Below, in pieces: positions 33,550 through 45,800 of a stretch of 64,000 bases of DNA. The notes below the pieces were generated by a model. The model did not search any database. It saw only the letters and a program-made list of their open reading frames with translations, and was not told the DNA's origin. Within the stretch, counting starts at the first letter, position 1; the number at the start of each line of letters is the position of its first letter. The stretch lies in the NCBI RefSeq assembly GCF_907165205.1, contig NC_058190.1, positions 30,655,345 to 30,719,344 of the forward strand, given 5' to 3'. This stretch comes from Coccinella septempunctata. Its lineage: Eukaryota > Arthropoda > Insecta > Coleoptera > Coccinellidae. A program made the translations under genes and the position numbers.

Positions 33550-36030
33550 TATCTTCCGCTCCTGGCGCCGATGGGAGAACACCTCTGTTACTTTAGCGTT
33601 GCTCCAAAGCTTTCGCTAAGCCCCTCAACCTTCTTTTCAGACAATCTTTTCGCACCTTTCCCTTCCCTCTCACTGGCGATCTGCTACCGTTACTGCAATA
33701 TATAAGGATGGCGACAAGTCCTTACCAAACAATTATCGGCACATAAGTTTGGTACCAACAATAGCAAACATATTTGAGCGTATCTTAGCTGACCAATTTT
33801 GGAGTTTACGAGGGTTAACCACTTGATTCCACAGGAGCAACACGTTTTCCTTCAGGGTCGTTCAACCCTCACCAATCTCCTTTCTGCTGGTGACCATTGG
33901 AGTAGAGTGCTCGACGTAGTATATTTAGACTTCTCGAAGGATTTTGACCGTGTGCCCCACAAACGTCTACTCAATAAACTGGAACATCTTGGAATGCGTG
34001 GTCGTTCGTTATCGTGGATAGAATCCTTTCTGAGTCAGAGAACTTTCAGGGTAAAGGTTGGTGGGACTTCTTCGTCTAGTGAGGAAGAGTTTTCAGTGGG
34101 GTCCCGCAGGGATCGGTGCTTGGGCCGGTTCTCTTTCTCCTGTGTACGCTGATTTTCCCCACCTCATTAACTCCAGGTGCCGTTGTATGCTGATGATACA
34201 AAAATATACGGAGTCCCAGCATTGAACGATATAATCAGCTGCAACAGGACCTCGATATTGTTACGTAGTGGATAGAGGACTGGTTGCTTCCACCCAACAG
34301 TGACAGGTGTTGTGTCTTGCATATGGGTAGGAATAACCCACCTGGGCATACACGCTTGTTGGCAGACCTGTTACCGTTGCTGAGACGCAAAGGGATTTGG
34401 GTTTGATCGTTACTTGTAACTTGGACTGGTCTGAGCATATCTCGTCTGTCTGTGCTAGAGCTAAGAGAATCACATACACAATCCAGCACTGATGGAACCT
34501 TTAGTTCTCTGATTCCAAGCAGAGACGAATGGCTCCGTTACAAGGAACTCTTTCTACTTTCTACAAGAACCTTGCTGGTTTACTGATGGCTCCAGAACCA
34601 TTCAGGGATCTGGAGCCGAAGTCTATAGTCGTAGACCGCTGACTGAACTCAGTGCCAGTCTGGGAAAGTAGGCGACAGCATTTCAGGCAGAAATTTTCGC
34701 CATTGATCTATGCGCCAGTCATTTGCTTAACATGGGTTGGGCGGGTAGGTCAATAAAAATCCTAACGGGTAGTCAAGCTGCGATTAATTCTCTTGCAGCA
34801 GACAAATGCAACTCGGCACAGGTATTTGAATGCAGATCTAAACTCTCCAAATTGGGAAGTTTAAATAGACTGCAACAGATTTGGGTACCTGGATACTCTG
34901 GCTTCAGAGGCAACGAAGTATCGGATGCTCTAGCCAGAGAAGGCGCAACATCAGTGCTTATTGGCTCGGAACCAAGTATAGGAATTTCCAATTCTTCAAT
35001 CAACAACAACATCTAGATAAGGCAGAAGGTCCTGGAGTACTGGCGCAACCGTCCTGGACTGCGTCACTCGTACAGGGCTATTTCAGTGCCTCCCAGCCCA
35101 TAAACCAGTCGTTGGCTAGGATTTTCTAGAACCAATCTGAGGTCTATCTTGGCGGTTTTCACGGGACATTGTAGACTCAGAGCCCATCTTGAAAAGCTTA
35201 GCATCGTCGATGACCCGCTCTGCAGACTCTGCTTAGAGGAGGACGAAACGATTGAGCACATCCTCTGAGACTGCCCGGCGGCAGACAGGGTCAGACTTGG
35301 AGTATTTGGTACTCCGAAGATGGTCCTAAAGGAACTCAAGAATCCCTCCCCTTCCGACATCATCTCTTTCTGAGTAGGATAGAACTGGAGGGAGAGATCT
35401 AGCTCTGCGAGCTTGCCAGTGTGCTACAATAGACCGCAGTGGCAGATTTGGTTTATCCGTCCAACACACCCAGCAATCAGTAATCAGTACACAATCTAGA
35501 AATCCTTATGTATGTGTAGCATTCAGACAATGAGATTGCTTTACGAGAACTATGTGAGGCCGATTATGGAATATGCCGGACCAGACTGGTGGATTTCCCT
35601 CCAAGGTGATAAGAACTTGTTGGAATCAGTCCAGAGATGGACCAGAATCCCATTTGCCTCCCAAAATTGACCTAACTATGCGACCAGACTGCAAATGTTC
35701 GGCTTATCTTCTTTCGAGAAACGTCGCAATGTAGAGGCGACTTGATAGTTAGATACTTATCGAACAACAAATTCGGTGTTGATCTGCGGCATTTGTTCGA
35801 ATTTATCATGAATAACCTTTGAGGACATGCTTTTAAGCTTGCCAAGGAGCCATTCCGGACCAACACACGGAAAAAATCAATATCCTCCTTACTTAAAGTA
35901 GCTACTTGTCGAGTACCTATAGGTACTCTACTGGAGTTGAATCTTAGTGATTATTTCACACATTATCTTGATTCAATACCAGCAATTTCTAAGAATACTG
36001 GATGGGAAAGTGTGACCCATAGCTAAATGT
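33550..36030 (+). mobile_element. CR1-like non-LTR retrotransposon relic, interrupted
   Basis: Reverse transcriptase motifs appear in order in shifting frames: PGADG (near 33570), NNYRHISLVPTIANIFERIL (33727), VYLDFSKDFDRVPH (33919, catalytic block A), and YADDTKIYG (34187, catalytic YADD). Beyond a nested insertion comes LYENYVRPIMEYA with SVQRW (35536) and EKRRNVEA, the C-terminal part typical of CR1-type pol proteins. The endonuclease half is missing and stops are frequent, so it is a 5'-truncated dead copy. The 3' end is near 36030. Confidence 0.75.
34487..35487 (+). mobile_element. nested non-LTR fragment with RNase H domain
   Basis: The 1-kb insert is flanked by a 12-bp duplication, TACACAATCCAG at 34475-34486 and TACACAATCTAG at 35488-35499, one base different. 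In shifting frames it encodes an RNase H domain: FTDGSRTIQGSGAEVY, AEIFAIDLCASHLL, and WVPGYSGFRGNEVSDALARE. A C-terminal finger-like LCRLCLEEDETIEHIL follows. That combination belongs to Jockey/I/R1/Loa-type pol proteins. The reverse transcriptase is absent, so this is a 5'-truncated insertion. The 3' end shows an AATCAGTAATCAG repeat rather than poly(A). Confidence 0.75.
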
Positions 36031-36693
36031 TTTCTTGAAAAAATTGAAAGAATTTTTTCTTGGCATATGACAATATCTTTGAAATATTAACATTGTGCAG
36101 TAGTTACATGTCAGCTCTTATTTTGATACAAAAATTGTCCAAGACGTGATATACTTAGCAGAGCTCGAAATAACCAATAAAATTCAACGTCAACGAGTCA
36201 AAATATTTCCATTTAGTAATGCAGCACCCTGTATATGTCCCTGATCCTTCAACGAACGTACTTTATTCAGTTAATTCAGTCATTTTCCTGTCCCGGTCGA
36301 AAAATTCCAATTTACTGATTGTCATGAGTGAACAATCGGACTATTTTCCAATTTAAATTGAAAAGTGGGTAACAGAATCATCCGCATCGGGCAGTTAGGA
36401 CTTTGAAACCACCCAGAAACGATTATCCGGTAACAAATAAACACACATATCATTTTATCGAATTCCCGATAAGATTTAAGTTCATTGTAACACCCGTGCT
36501 ATTCTTAGTAAGTTCCCTTTACGTAAATCCGAGTGGGATACGGGTATTTAGTTCTCTAACCTACAAAATGGATCAACACAAGATAAAACCGATTTGTTTA
36601 TAACGCTGATTGACTTCTTTGAGCGTTACTGCGATCTTCATCTCTCGTCGTGATACTAGTGAAAATATTATTAAGTTTTAGTGAGAGTGACTT
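36031..36693. other. FATP upstream region
   Basis: Contains a single GCACCCTGTATA repeat end near 36225 and a putative leader of the FATP gene close to its right edge (CGTTACTGCGATCTTCATCT near 36625). No TATA box was recognised. Confidence 0.35.
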
Positions 36694-36723
36694 ATGGTAG
36701 CACTTGAAGAATGGAGTCTTTAA
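36694..36723 (+). promoter_or_regulatory. upstream ORF overlapping the FATP start
   Basis: ATG at 36694 opens a nine-codon frame (MVALEEWSL) that ends in TAA at 36721-36723, overlapping the proposed main ATG at 36711 in another frame. Such overlapping upstream frames usually lower translation of the main frame. It matters only if the transcript starts upstream of 36694. Confidence 0.35.
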
Positions 36724-36806
36724 GAACCTTTCTCGGATACCTGGATATCTTCGATATAGGGCGATTTCTCAAGAGAATCATTCCATCATTTCCTCAACAG
36801 GCGACT
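36711..36806 (+). CDS. FATP exon 1 (tentative)
   Basis: ATG in a good context (GAAGAATGG) opens MESLRTFLGYLDIFDIG and continues to PSFPQQAT, 32 codons in phase 0, followed by a consensus GTGAGT donor. The phase matches exon 2, 7.2 kb away. N-termini of FATPs are poorly conserved, so sequence similarity does not help. A different first exon is possible. Confidence 0.5.
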
Positions 36807-39800
36807 GTGAGTACCTTCATCAGCAACTTGTATGAGTATTATTGAAACTGCAATTCTTACTTGAAGTTGAAGTACGGTATTTTTTGGCATATAAGGTCCA
36901 AATATAGGTAGAAAATATTTAAAATTTGCAATCAAAATGTTGCACGATAACATATGATTCTTTTAATTATCAGACGTTGTGGCATAGATAGGATAAGAGA
37001 ATTGATATCCTCTAACGGCCGTTTTCAATGAAAAGTCTCCTAATTGTCTACCTGTTATCATAATATGAAAAATTTCCACATTGAAAATATTCATAGAGAA
37101 TCTTTGCGGAAACTAGTGAAAAATGGGGAAAAAGCTTTCGCGCGCTTTTTAACATTCATAACCATAGCGATTATTAACAACTTCGTAACTTACTTATAAG
37201 TAAGTAGACTTTAGGTTGATATATCAACCTAAAGTTTCATCGAATAAAAAAGACTTCTGGTTGGTTACTACAGCTCCATTACAATAGGGCATTCGGAATA
37301 GAAAAAAAAAACAATTGAATTTTAGCACAAAATTTTTGTTAATTTTCGAAATATCCGATCTACAGTGTATCAATTTGAAACCCTTTATATCTCGACCCCC
37401 AGCATAGGCAAATAGATATAGAAATTTTTTGTGTTGGGAGGTCTGACGTTACCGCACCCGAGGTAGAGGTAGGTTCGGAAAATTTATAAAATTTAATTGT
37501 GTTTAGAGCAATTCTGAGGCGTTCTGAAATTTATTGTAGTTTACTCAATTTCTTCTTCATCAATAGCAATAGCAAAATAAGGGAAAATGCCGTTTCACGT
37601 TACTGAACTTTGGAGAAAATCTGAAAACCTTGCTGCCGAAATATGCATGGAAGAAATCCAATCCAACTGAGAGGAACATTATTTAAGAAAATAATCACCC
37701 CAATTAATAATTCTGGCAAAAAATGGCTGAAAACAACGAGAAAACTCCAGAATAGTTTTTCCTCTTTTGGCTTCTTCTCTTCCTTCTTTCTCTCCTTTTT
37801 TCCCTCCTTCGTCCTTATCTTGTCCTTTTCTTCTTCTTTTTTTCTGGGGGGCTCTCTTCCCGCTTATATGACCCCCAGGCTAAATCGGACAAAATACAAA
37901 AAGAGATAAACTTTGGTTTGCAGGGGGACATTTTATACGGTTGGTTCCAATCAATTTGTGCCAACCCTGTGAGCGTGATGACAGCAACCCCTAAAATCTT
38001 AAATGGAAAGGAGGTTGAGTGAAACCTTGTTTTGAAGGCAATTCGATTACCTTTTCAAGAATGCCTTAAACTTGACCTTTCTTCTTATTTTTATCGTTTC
38101 GGATTGGTTTCTCTGAATTTACCGAAAATTTCTGGCAACAAATGCTAGTGTAGATCTCTGAATTAATTGTCTTTTGATTTTCGAGAGCCACAGTTTCAAT
38201 ATGACCGGTGTTCGTGAAGAAACACACCACCATTGGCTTTGTTCGCTTCTCTTGGAAAATTGAAACACCTACACTGCTAATTGGCTTTTTATTTATGACT
38301 CATAAGCATAATTCCACAATTCACCATCTCTCAGGAGTCACGATGCTGTATACTGAATTGGATGCACCTCAGTTTCGTTCTGTGAAAATTTTAGGAACCA
38401 ACCGACACGTGCATTTTTTGTGCATCTGTCTGCATTTATCATCACCAATAGAAATAAGCTGATCACTATTCTTGAGTACGATCACAACTATGTCGGAAGT
38501 CATGATACAATAGGGAATACTCCTGACTAAAATGATGTATTTTTTATGAAATATCTTTGAAACGTCACATTTTGAATTAACTATTTCAACCGTTTCCCAA
38601 AAAAAGTTATTTTGAGTATTTACTTAAAAATGAAAAATAAAAAAGGGTGTTTAAAACTTATAGCGTTTCGTTTCTATTGCACAAGTTGGCAACATCGACT
38701 GAAATATACGTTGATAATGAAGGACAACAAATATACTATCTTTATGAGATAGACAAAAATGGCTGTCTATCAAGTCTGCTACGAACGAGGAAGGTCGTAA
38801 AATTTTAAGGAATTTTTATGGCCAGTTGCTGTTGAGGCCCGCCAGTGAGAACGCGCCTTATGATGGGTGTAAATCAACAGCTGTTATTTTATAAACAAGA
38901 AATTGTTATTTTTCAAACAAGCCATTGTTATTTTTCTTTTCTAGTAGGTGCTGTTGCCAAATCGTAAACTAGAAACGAAGCTATTTAAATTTTAAAACCT
39001 CATATTCGAAGAATGATTTCAAATAGTTTCCGCGGTGCATTTGAAAAATTCATGAATGAAACTCATAATTGTTCAGTTCAAACTTGCTTATGCTGTGATA
39101 ACCCAAATTGAGGAGAATTCCCTATTCCGTGCAATCCTTACAGCGCGGAAATTTTCACCAGTTTACAGCAAGCCAGACAGAAGTCTGGCTTGCTGCAAAC
39201 ATTGCAACTTCCAGAAAAACTATAGTCTTGATAGACTGCTCGTCAAAAGTTAAGGTTATTGAATGAATTCGTATTATTTCTTCCAAAAGACTCAATCATT
39301 TTTTTAAATTTTTATTTGTTGAGCTCTTCTGCTTAGAAAAATATAATGTATTCACAGTATTAAAACACGTGAATCAATAGCTACCTGATTCTCACTAAGT
39401 TAATAAGAAAATCCTGCTCAATTTATTGTCAAAGTTGTGGCACAAGATCTCTGAGCTTTGGAAGCGTTTTCGTATGTGGTGTTTGGGCATCAAGCGTTCT
39501 TTGCAATTGTTTTCAACTCTGAGAGGAGGTAATACTAGATGTGAAAAACCCTGGTTTTCTCTAGCAGTAATTAATGGTGGTATATGTGAGATGTTCACAA
39601 CAACAGTGGCCTGCAATTGAAATTGAATTAATAGTAAGAAATGCCCACAGATAAATCAAATTTTCCGATACAATATACAATACCGGCCCAAGCCTATTTT
39701 GAGGATTCAGCTTTAGTAACCAAGAGCTAGTGTTGTCAAAAACTGTATTTTGCTGACGGTGATCATTATATAGGCCTTATAAGAGATACGGGTCTCTGTA

Positions 39801-42800
39801 AATGATCGTAATCATGTAAATCCTGTATGTAAAGCAAGCTGGATTCAAATTATTCTGCCCTGCTCTTCAATGTTTATTTATGGGGCTATGTATGCATGAT
39901 TTTCATTGTCGTAGTCACTATCATAGTCTCAGCATTATATCAGCTTAGTCTCAGTCGTTGTTTCAACGTTCAAGGTTGCATAATGATCCAGGAGAAAAGC
40001 ACAGGTTCAATGTGATTTTATGACATCGTTAGTGTCATGTATAAACTGACCTTAAAGTGGAAGAACATAATTCCATGGGGAATCCAATTCATTTTAGACT
40101 ATAATTTTCCGATGAAAAATCACCTTAGTTATCAATTCACCGGCTTCACGAAATTAATCCAATGCTAAAGTAGCATTTTTGTATCTCCATTTGAGACAAT
40201 AAATATTATTTGGGCAATTTGTGAGTTGAATAGAAAAAAAAATATTTTCTTATTTCTCAGTTTTCTTATTCAAGAATTTAAAGCACTTTTTGAGCGTTCT
40301 CTTATATTGCATATACCTTATTCTCAAGTTCAAAAAAAAAAGAGAAAGAAAATCTTCTCCCATACATCATCTCATCAAAATATAAGAAATTTTTTTGTCA
40401 GACAATCTAAGTTATCAGCATACTCTTGGCTGAAGTTAAAATGGGATATAAATACGGCAGCAACAGTAGCACAAACAATTTCACAAGCTCTCAACACAGT
40501 GACACAGTGTCCAAATTCATCTGTTTCGTCTTTCTGAAGTCGGCGTCGCCTTCCACAGTCCCGTACTTAAAATAATGAAATCATATTGAACTTGAGGAAA
40601 TGTTAACTATTCAATATTGAATATTGCCAGTACGATTGATTCAGTTATTTTATACAGGTGATTTTTGGCGAAAGGATTAATTTTGATGAGTTATACTTTT
40701 TCAGCGACTCACATTTTTCTTTCCATTCCTGGGTACTTTTTTAGTACGGCGATCGTTCTCCTTATCTCTACTCTCCATAAATGAAACATTAGGAAATGTC
40801 TCGGAATATGTCATCTAGAAACGAAATCATGGACAAAAAGATGGTTATCCCCTTTTTTAGGAACTGAAAGAATGTATATATATACAGGAATACAGGGTGA
40901 CTGGTGACGTACAGGACAACGGCTAAGTGAAGATAGAGGACCTCAAATAGAATGAGAATTTGGGATTCAAATGTCCCATAAGGGTATTCGATTCGGAGAT
41001 ACATATAGGGTAATTTATGAAAAATGCTAAATATCATCGTTAATATGCTGAACTTTTGGCTGATATTTCATAAGCTTCTTCCTATAGGCATTCACTGTCA
41101 TCACAAAAAAAAAATGCAGGCTCGTATTCAAAAGTTTCAATTTACTTGTCTGATGAGAAATATCACACGGTGTATGAGATAAAAAAAATTCACATAGAAA
41201 TTTGAGAAGTGCGGGAAAAACTAATGAAAAATCTGTTTTTTGTTTGAATGGCACAAATTTTCTATTGTTTTAATGATATGTTGAATTCAGAATATTACAA
41301 TATTTTTATATTCACATCATGAATAATAGTATTCCTGATAAAACAAATACATACTGAATTCGAGGCGCTAGAATGAGCCTGGCTTCAAATATTCCTTGAA
41401 ATCTCGAAATCCATTTTTATCAATTAATCGTTTGATATCATAAAAAATTTCATATGTTGTATGAAACAATATTTTTTTAAGTCTAACCCCCTCAGAAACT
41501 GTTAGAAGAAAATTTGTCCTTATAAAGTTTACATTATTTTGATGAAGAGTAAATTTTGTTGGAAACACCAAGTGGATTATTGTTCCACATTTTTCAGTTT
41601 AGTAGAATGAACAGGAGTTCTGGAAGTAATTAAAGTCAAACTTATCTTAGGCGAGATGTACAGGGCGTGGTGAGAACAGCTTTGTTAGGGGGCACAAGAG
41701 ACTTTGTGGGCGCCGTGAGATGTAACCCCTTCCTAACTATCAACTATCCTTGACTCGAATTTTGTGTTTTTGTTTTATCAGGAATTTTTTTTTTCATGAT
41801 TATATAAAAATATTGTAATATTCTGATTTCAACACATCATAAAGATCGACCATAGAAAATTTGTGCCATTCAAACAAAAAACAGATATTTTATCAGTTTT
41901 TTCGCTCTATTCAAATTTCTATTCGAATTTATTTTATCTCATACCTGACAAGTAAATTGAAATTTTTGAATACGGGCCTGCAATTTTTTCTATTTTTTTT
42001 TGTGCTGACGGAGAATGCCTACAGGAACAAGCTTGTGAAATAAAGGCCAAAATTTTACCAGTTTGAGGTCCTCTATATCTACTTAGCCATTGTCCTTTTT
42101 GTCACCCTGTATATATAGGTATCTTTATCGAAAGACCAATCATAGAAAGTAGAATATAGGCAAAGATTATCTCTCTTTGATACAGGGGACATAATACCAT
42201 GATAAATAAGGAAAAATGAGAGACGTGTCTTTTATTATTATTTTATGAATGAAATATTTAATTTTTCAATAATTAAAATCAAAATTGGGAAATTTCAATA
42301 CACTTTCTACTTTCTAAAAAGATTGAACTCGTTCTATTTGCTCAGAGTGAGTTGATGAAATATCATATTCGAAGTTATCTCAATCATTTTCCAATAATAA
42401 CATTTTTGAGATAACCTCAGAATATAATTTTCTGAATCAACTTTTATTTGTTTTGTCCCTCAACAAATAACTAATCATTTCATTCATTCCTGAAGTTTGT
42501 TTGACAGATGAGATAATAAGGATGAAGTCTCATAGCAGTCATAACAGGATAACTACGAAAATAATCAGGTTTTCAAAGTACCGACACCGATCTGATCAAA
42601 ATGTGTTAAGGATAAGAGTAGTACCTACTTGCAGCAAGAATTATTGGGGCACTGCCTACAGATAACTGTGATAAGGCCTTACACATACAGGGTGACTAAC
42701 CAATTTCGAACTGCTTGATCGGAATCCAAAGAAGCAGACTAAAACTCAATTCTTCGATTAATAATTTTAACATTTCATGAATCATTCATATACATATTCT

Positions 42801-45800
42801 CAACAATCCCTACAAACAATTTTGGAGGTGTATTATAGGTACCTAGAATTCATGAAATGCCAAAATTATTCATCGAAGCATCGAATTTCCATTTCTTTCT
42901 TTAGTTTCAGGAAGTCACAGACTAATCAAGCCGTTCGAAATTGCTGTTTTCCCTTATTTCAAGTTTTTCCTTGATAAATCTAAGAGTTTTCATTTTGAGC
43001 GTATAGAGTTTATCTGAGTTACCCTTCCTGTTTTTTCACGTAGAATCGACTGAAATAATAAAAAATATATGTTGTATGTTGTAATTTGAATACAATTTTG
43101 AATAATGATTAAATTTATTTGTCCAAATGGATGATCTTCTCATATAAACACCCTGTACATTTTCGATCAAACAGCAAAGAGTGTTATGATACTACATAAT
43201 ATCAAAATTAAAAGTGGTAAAAATTTCTTCAAAAAAAACATCTCTAACTGATATATTCAAACAAATCTGAGCTGTTTTTCATGAGAATCCCAATAACTCA
43301 TGAAACGTTGACTTTTTACCCATGTTTACCGTTGATTTTGCCATCAAATCAACTATCTAACAAAGATATACTCGATGTGCCATTTTTTTTTCATCAAATG
43401 ACAATTATTGTCACAGGCAATTATGTATTCACAGAATTGATTCAATCGCACCGGGATCTTATATATTATTATTTAGTGACGAACAGCCGGACGAAAAGTG
43501 AATCAGGACGACAAATACTCGCCTACGGAAATAGTCGACTTTTCGTTCTGAAATTAATACGTAAAATGCAATTTTTTGTTAAGGTCGACGAAAAATAATT
43601 TTATTTCTCCACCTAATTTGGGCGAAAAAATTATTCGAATTAATTGTTTATTCCCGTAATGTGGTAAAAGATATTATGTATTTTATTCTTTGGAATCCAA
43701 TTATGTACTAATAAAATTTCAAGGAGAACCCGCAAAAATTACTAACGCATCATTGGTTTATCAATATCTTGTTCTCGAATAAAACTCATAGACAATAGAA
43801 CCGAATAATACAATAGTTTAGTTTCGGCAGAATGTGGGTATCGATATGATGGGAATGGATGATTGAAAATCGATTACGCTATTTCAACTTTATGAATGAA
43901 TAGCGTAACCATCCGTTGAGAGGAATGTCTTTTTTCGTGGTATACTTTATTGTATCTTTATTGAATAATTCAACCTAATAATCAGAAAATTCTCTTTCGT
44001 GATACTTTAAATTTTGAATCACAATTGTTTTCAGGATTTTCTAGCGGTGGTAATTACTATTGGCATAACATCATCTGTTCTTACAGTGTTACGGTCCAAA
44101 CTCTTCAGAATCATCATCAAAACATTTCCTAGAGATATCAAGTGAGTACCTGTTTTACTATTACTCTGTATATATTCAAGAATTAGACACATAGATCTAA
44201 TTGATTAAATTTTCATGACTGAATCAGTGCAAACATACAGAACCATCCATCTCTTACTTAATAAAGTTTTTTAACACTCTGTAGTGGAAACAGCCTAGAT
44301 GACAATAATTATTTCGACTAAATGGCAGTAAATGCTGCGTAACAGTGGCGAATTTAACCTAAAATTTTAATCGAGGGATTAATAATCATGTAACCGAAAA
44401 TGGTAGCAACAAAACATAATAACAAGCGTTGTTTCTTCTGTGGAAGCAATAATAACTGAAAAGCAAAAAACCTCAATCTAAAACCATCTGTTACTTTTGT
44501 AACAGCGAAACGCATTAATTGAAAATGAATTATAGGATAGGGATTGATAGTTATTCCATTCACTTTTATTTTAGCACACGGTTGGCCATGGAAACTTGAC
44601 ACACTTCACTCTGTCTCTGTACGGTACGAAAATGTGGGGTTATGATGCTTGTCAAAACATTTTTGGGTTTTAAATCAACGCTATGTTGCCCGTTCTACGT
44701 AAAAGTTTCTGTCATTACGTATTTTATCACAATGTCGAATCTCTTCGGAAAATATGTGTCGAACCATAGACATAGAGACATGGACTGTGCCTTCCCTTTA
44801 TATCTATGCATGAAATACGGTCAAAAAAAGTGACAGAGAGAAAAACACGTCGGGAATGCAGTTGTCTTTTTCTAGAATTTTGATTGGTCTACACTCACCT
44901 CTATGTGAACAAAAAAGAGAAAGGTAATGTCCCGACGAGCTTTTCTCTCTTTCTAATAAATAGCCAATTTCATGCTGGCATTGCTCAGTCCATGTCTCTA
45001 TGTCTATGTGTCGAACATAATTGAAGTTTATACAAATTGATTGAAGGCATACCAAATCCAGTTATTTGCATGGAAAATACAAGAGATCAGTATAATATCA
45101 TAATATGCACTAGCTTGAGGAGAGTTAATGTTCGTTATCTTCTTATGCTAAAGTTTGAATACGTTACATCAAGGGCGGATTTAGGGGGGGGGCACAGGGG
45201 CACGTGCCCCCCCCCCAGACGGACGGATCTTTCTATACATACTTGAACTCTTAAAAATAAAAGTGAAGTTCATTTCTCACAGTTACTGTTGATTTTTTTG
45301 CTCGTCTGCCCGTTGTGCCCCCCCCCAGAAAAAAATCCTGGATCCGCCCTTGCGTTACATCAGTTGTAGATTTCAGAAATATAAACCCGAACATGAAATG
45401 CATATGATGCAGTGGTTGGGAATGGGTATCTTCCGAATGAATTAACAGATAATTACAAGAATGTTGCATCTTTGTCTTCAACAAAAATAATCTTGTATCA
45501 ATATAAGTAAAAGGAATTGAAGGAAGTTTCGAGTCAAGATGAACTTCACCTTTGAACAAAAATTTCACACGAATAAATAATTAATAGGACAACTGGCGCG
45601 TATTTGTGGCTGTTCATCTTAATACATTGACATTGATTAGGTCGTATTTATTGGTACCTTAAATGAAAAATAGGAAAATCAATTTTCGGGAACTTATTCT
45701 ACGATGACATTCATCGAAAATCCTGTAGTAAACTTTTCGCCTTAATTCACTCAAAAATAAAATTCTCAAATGCCACCACTTTTTTATGTCTCCCAATAGA

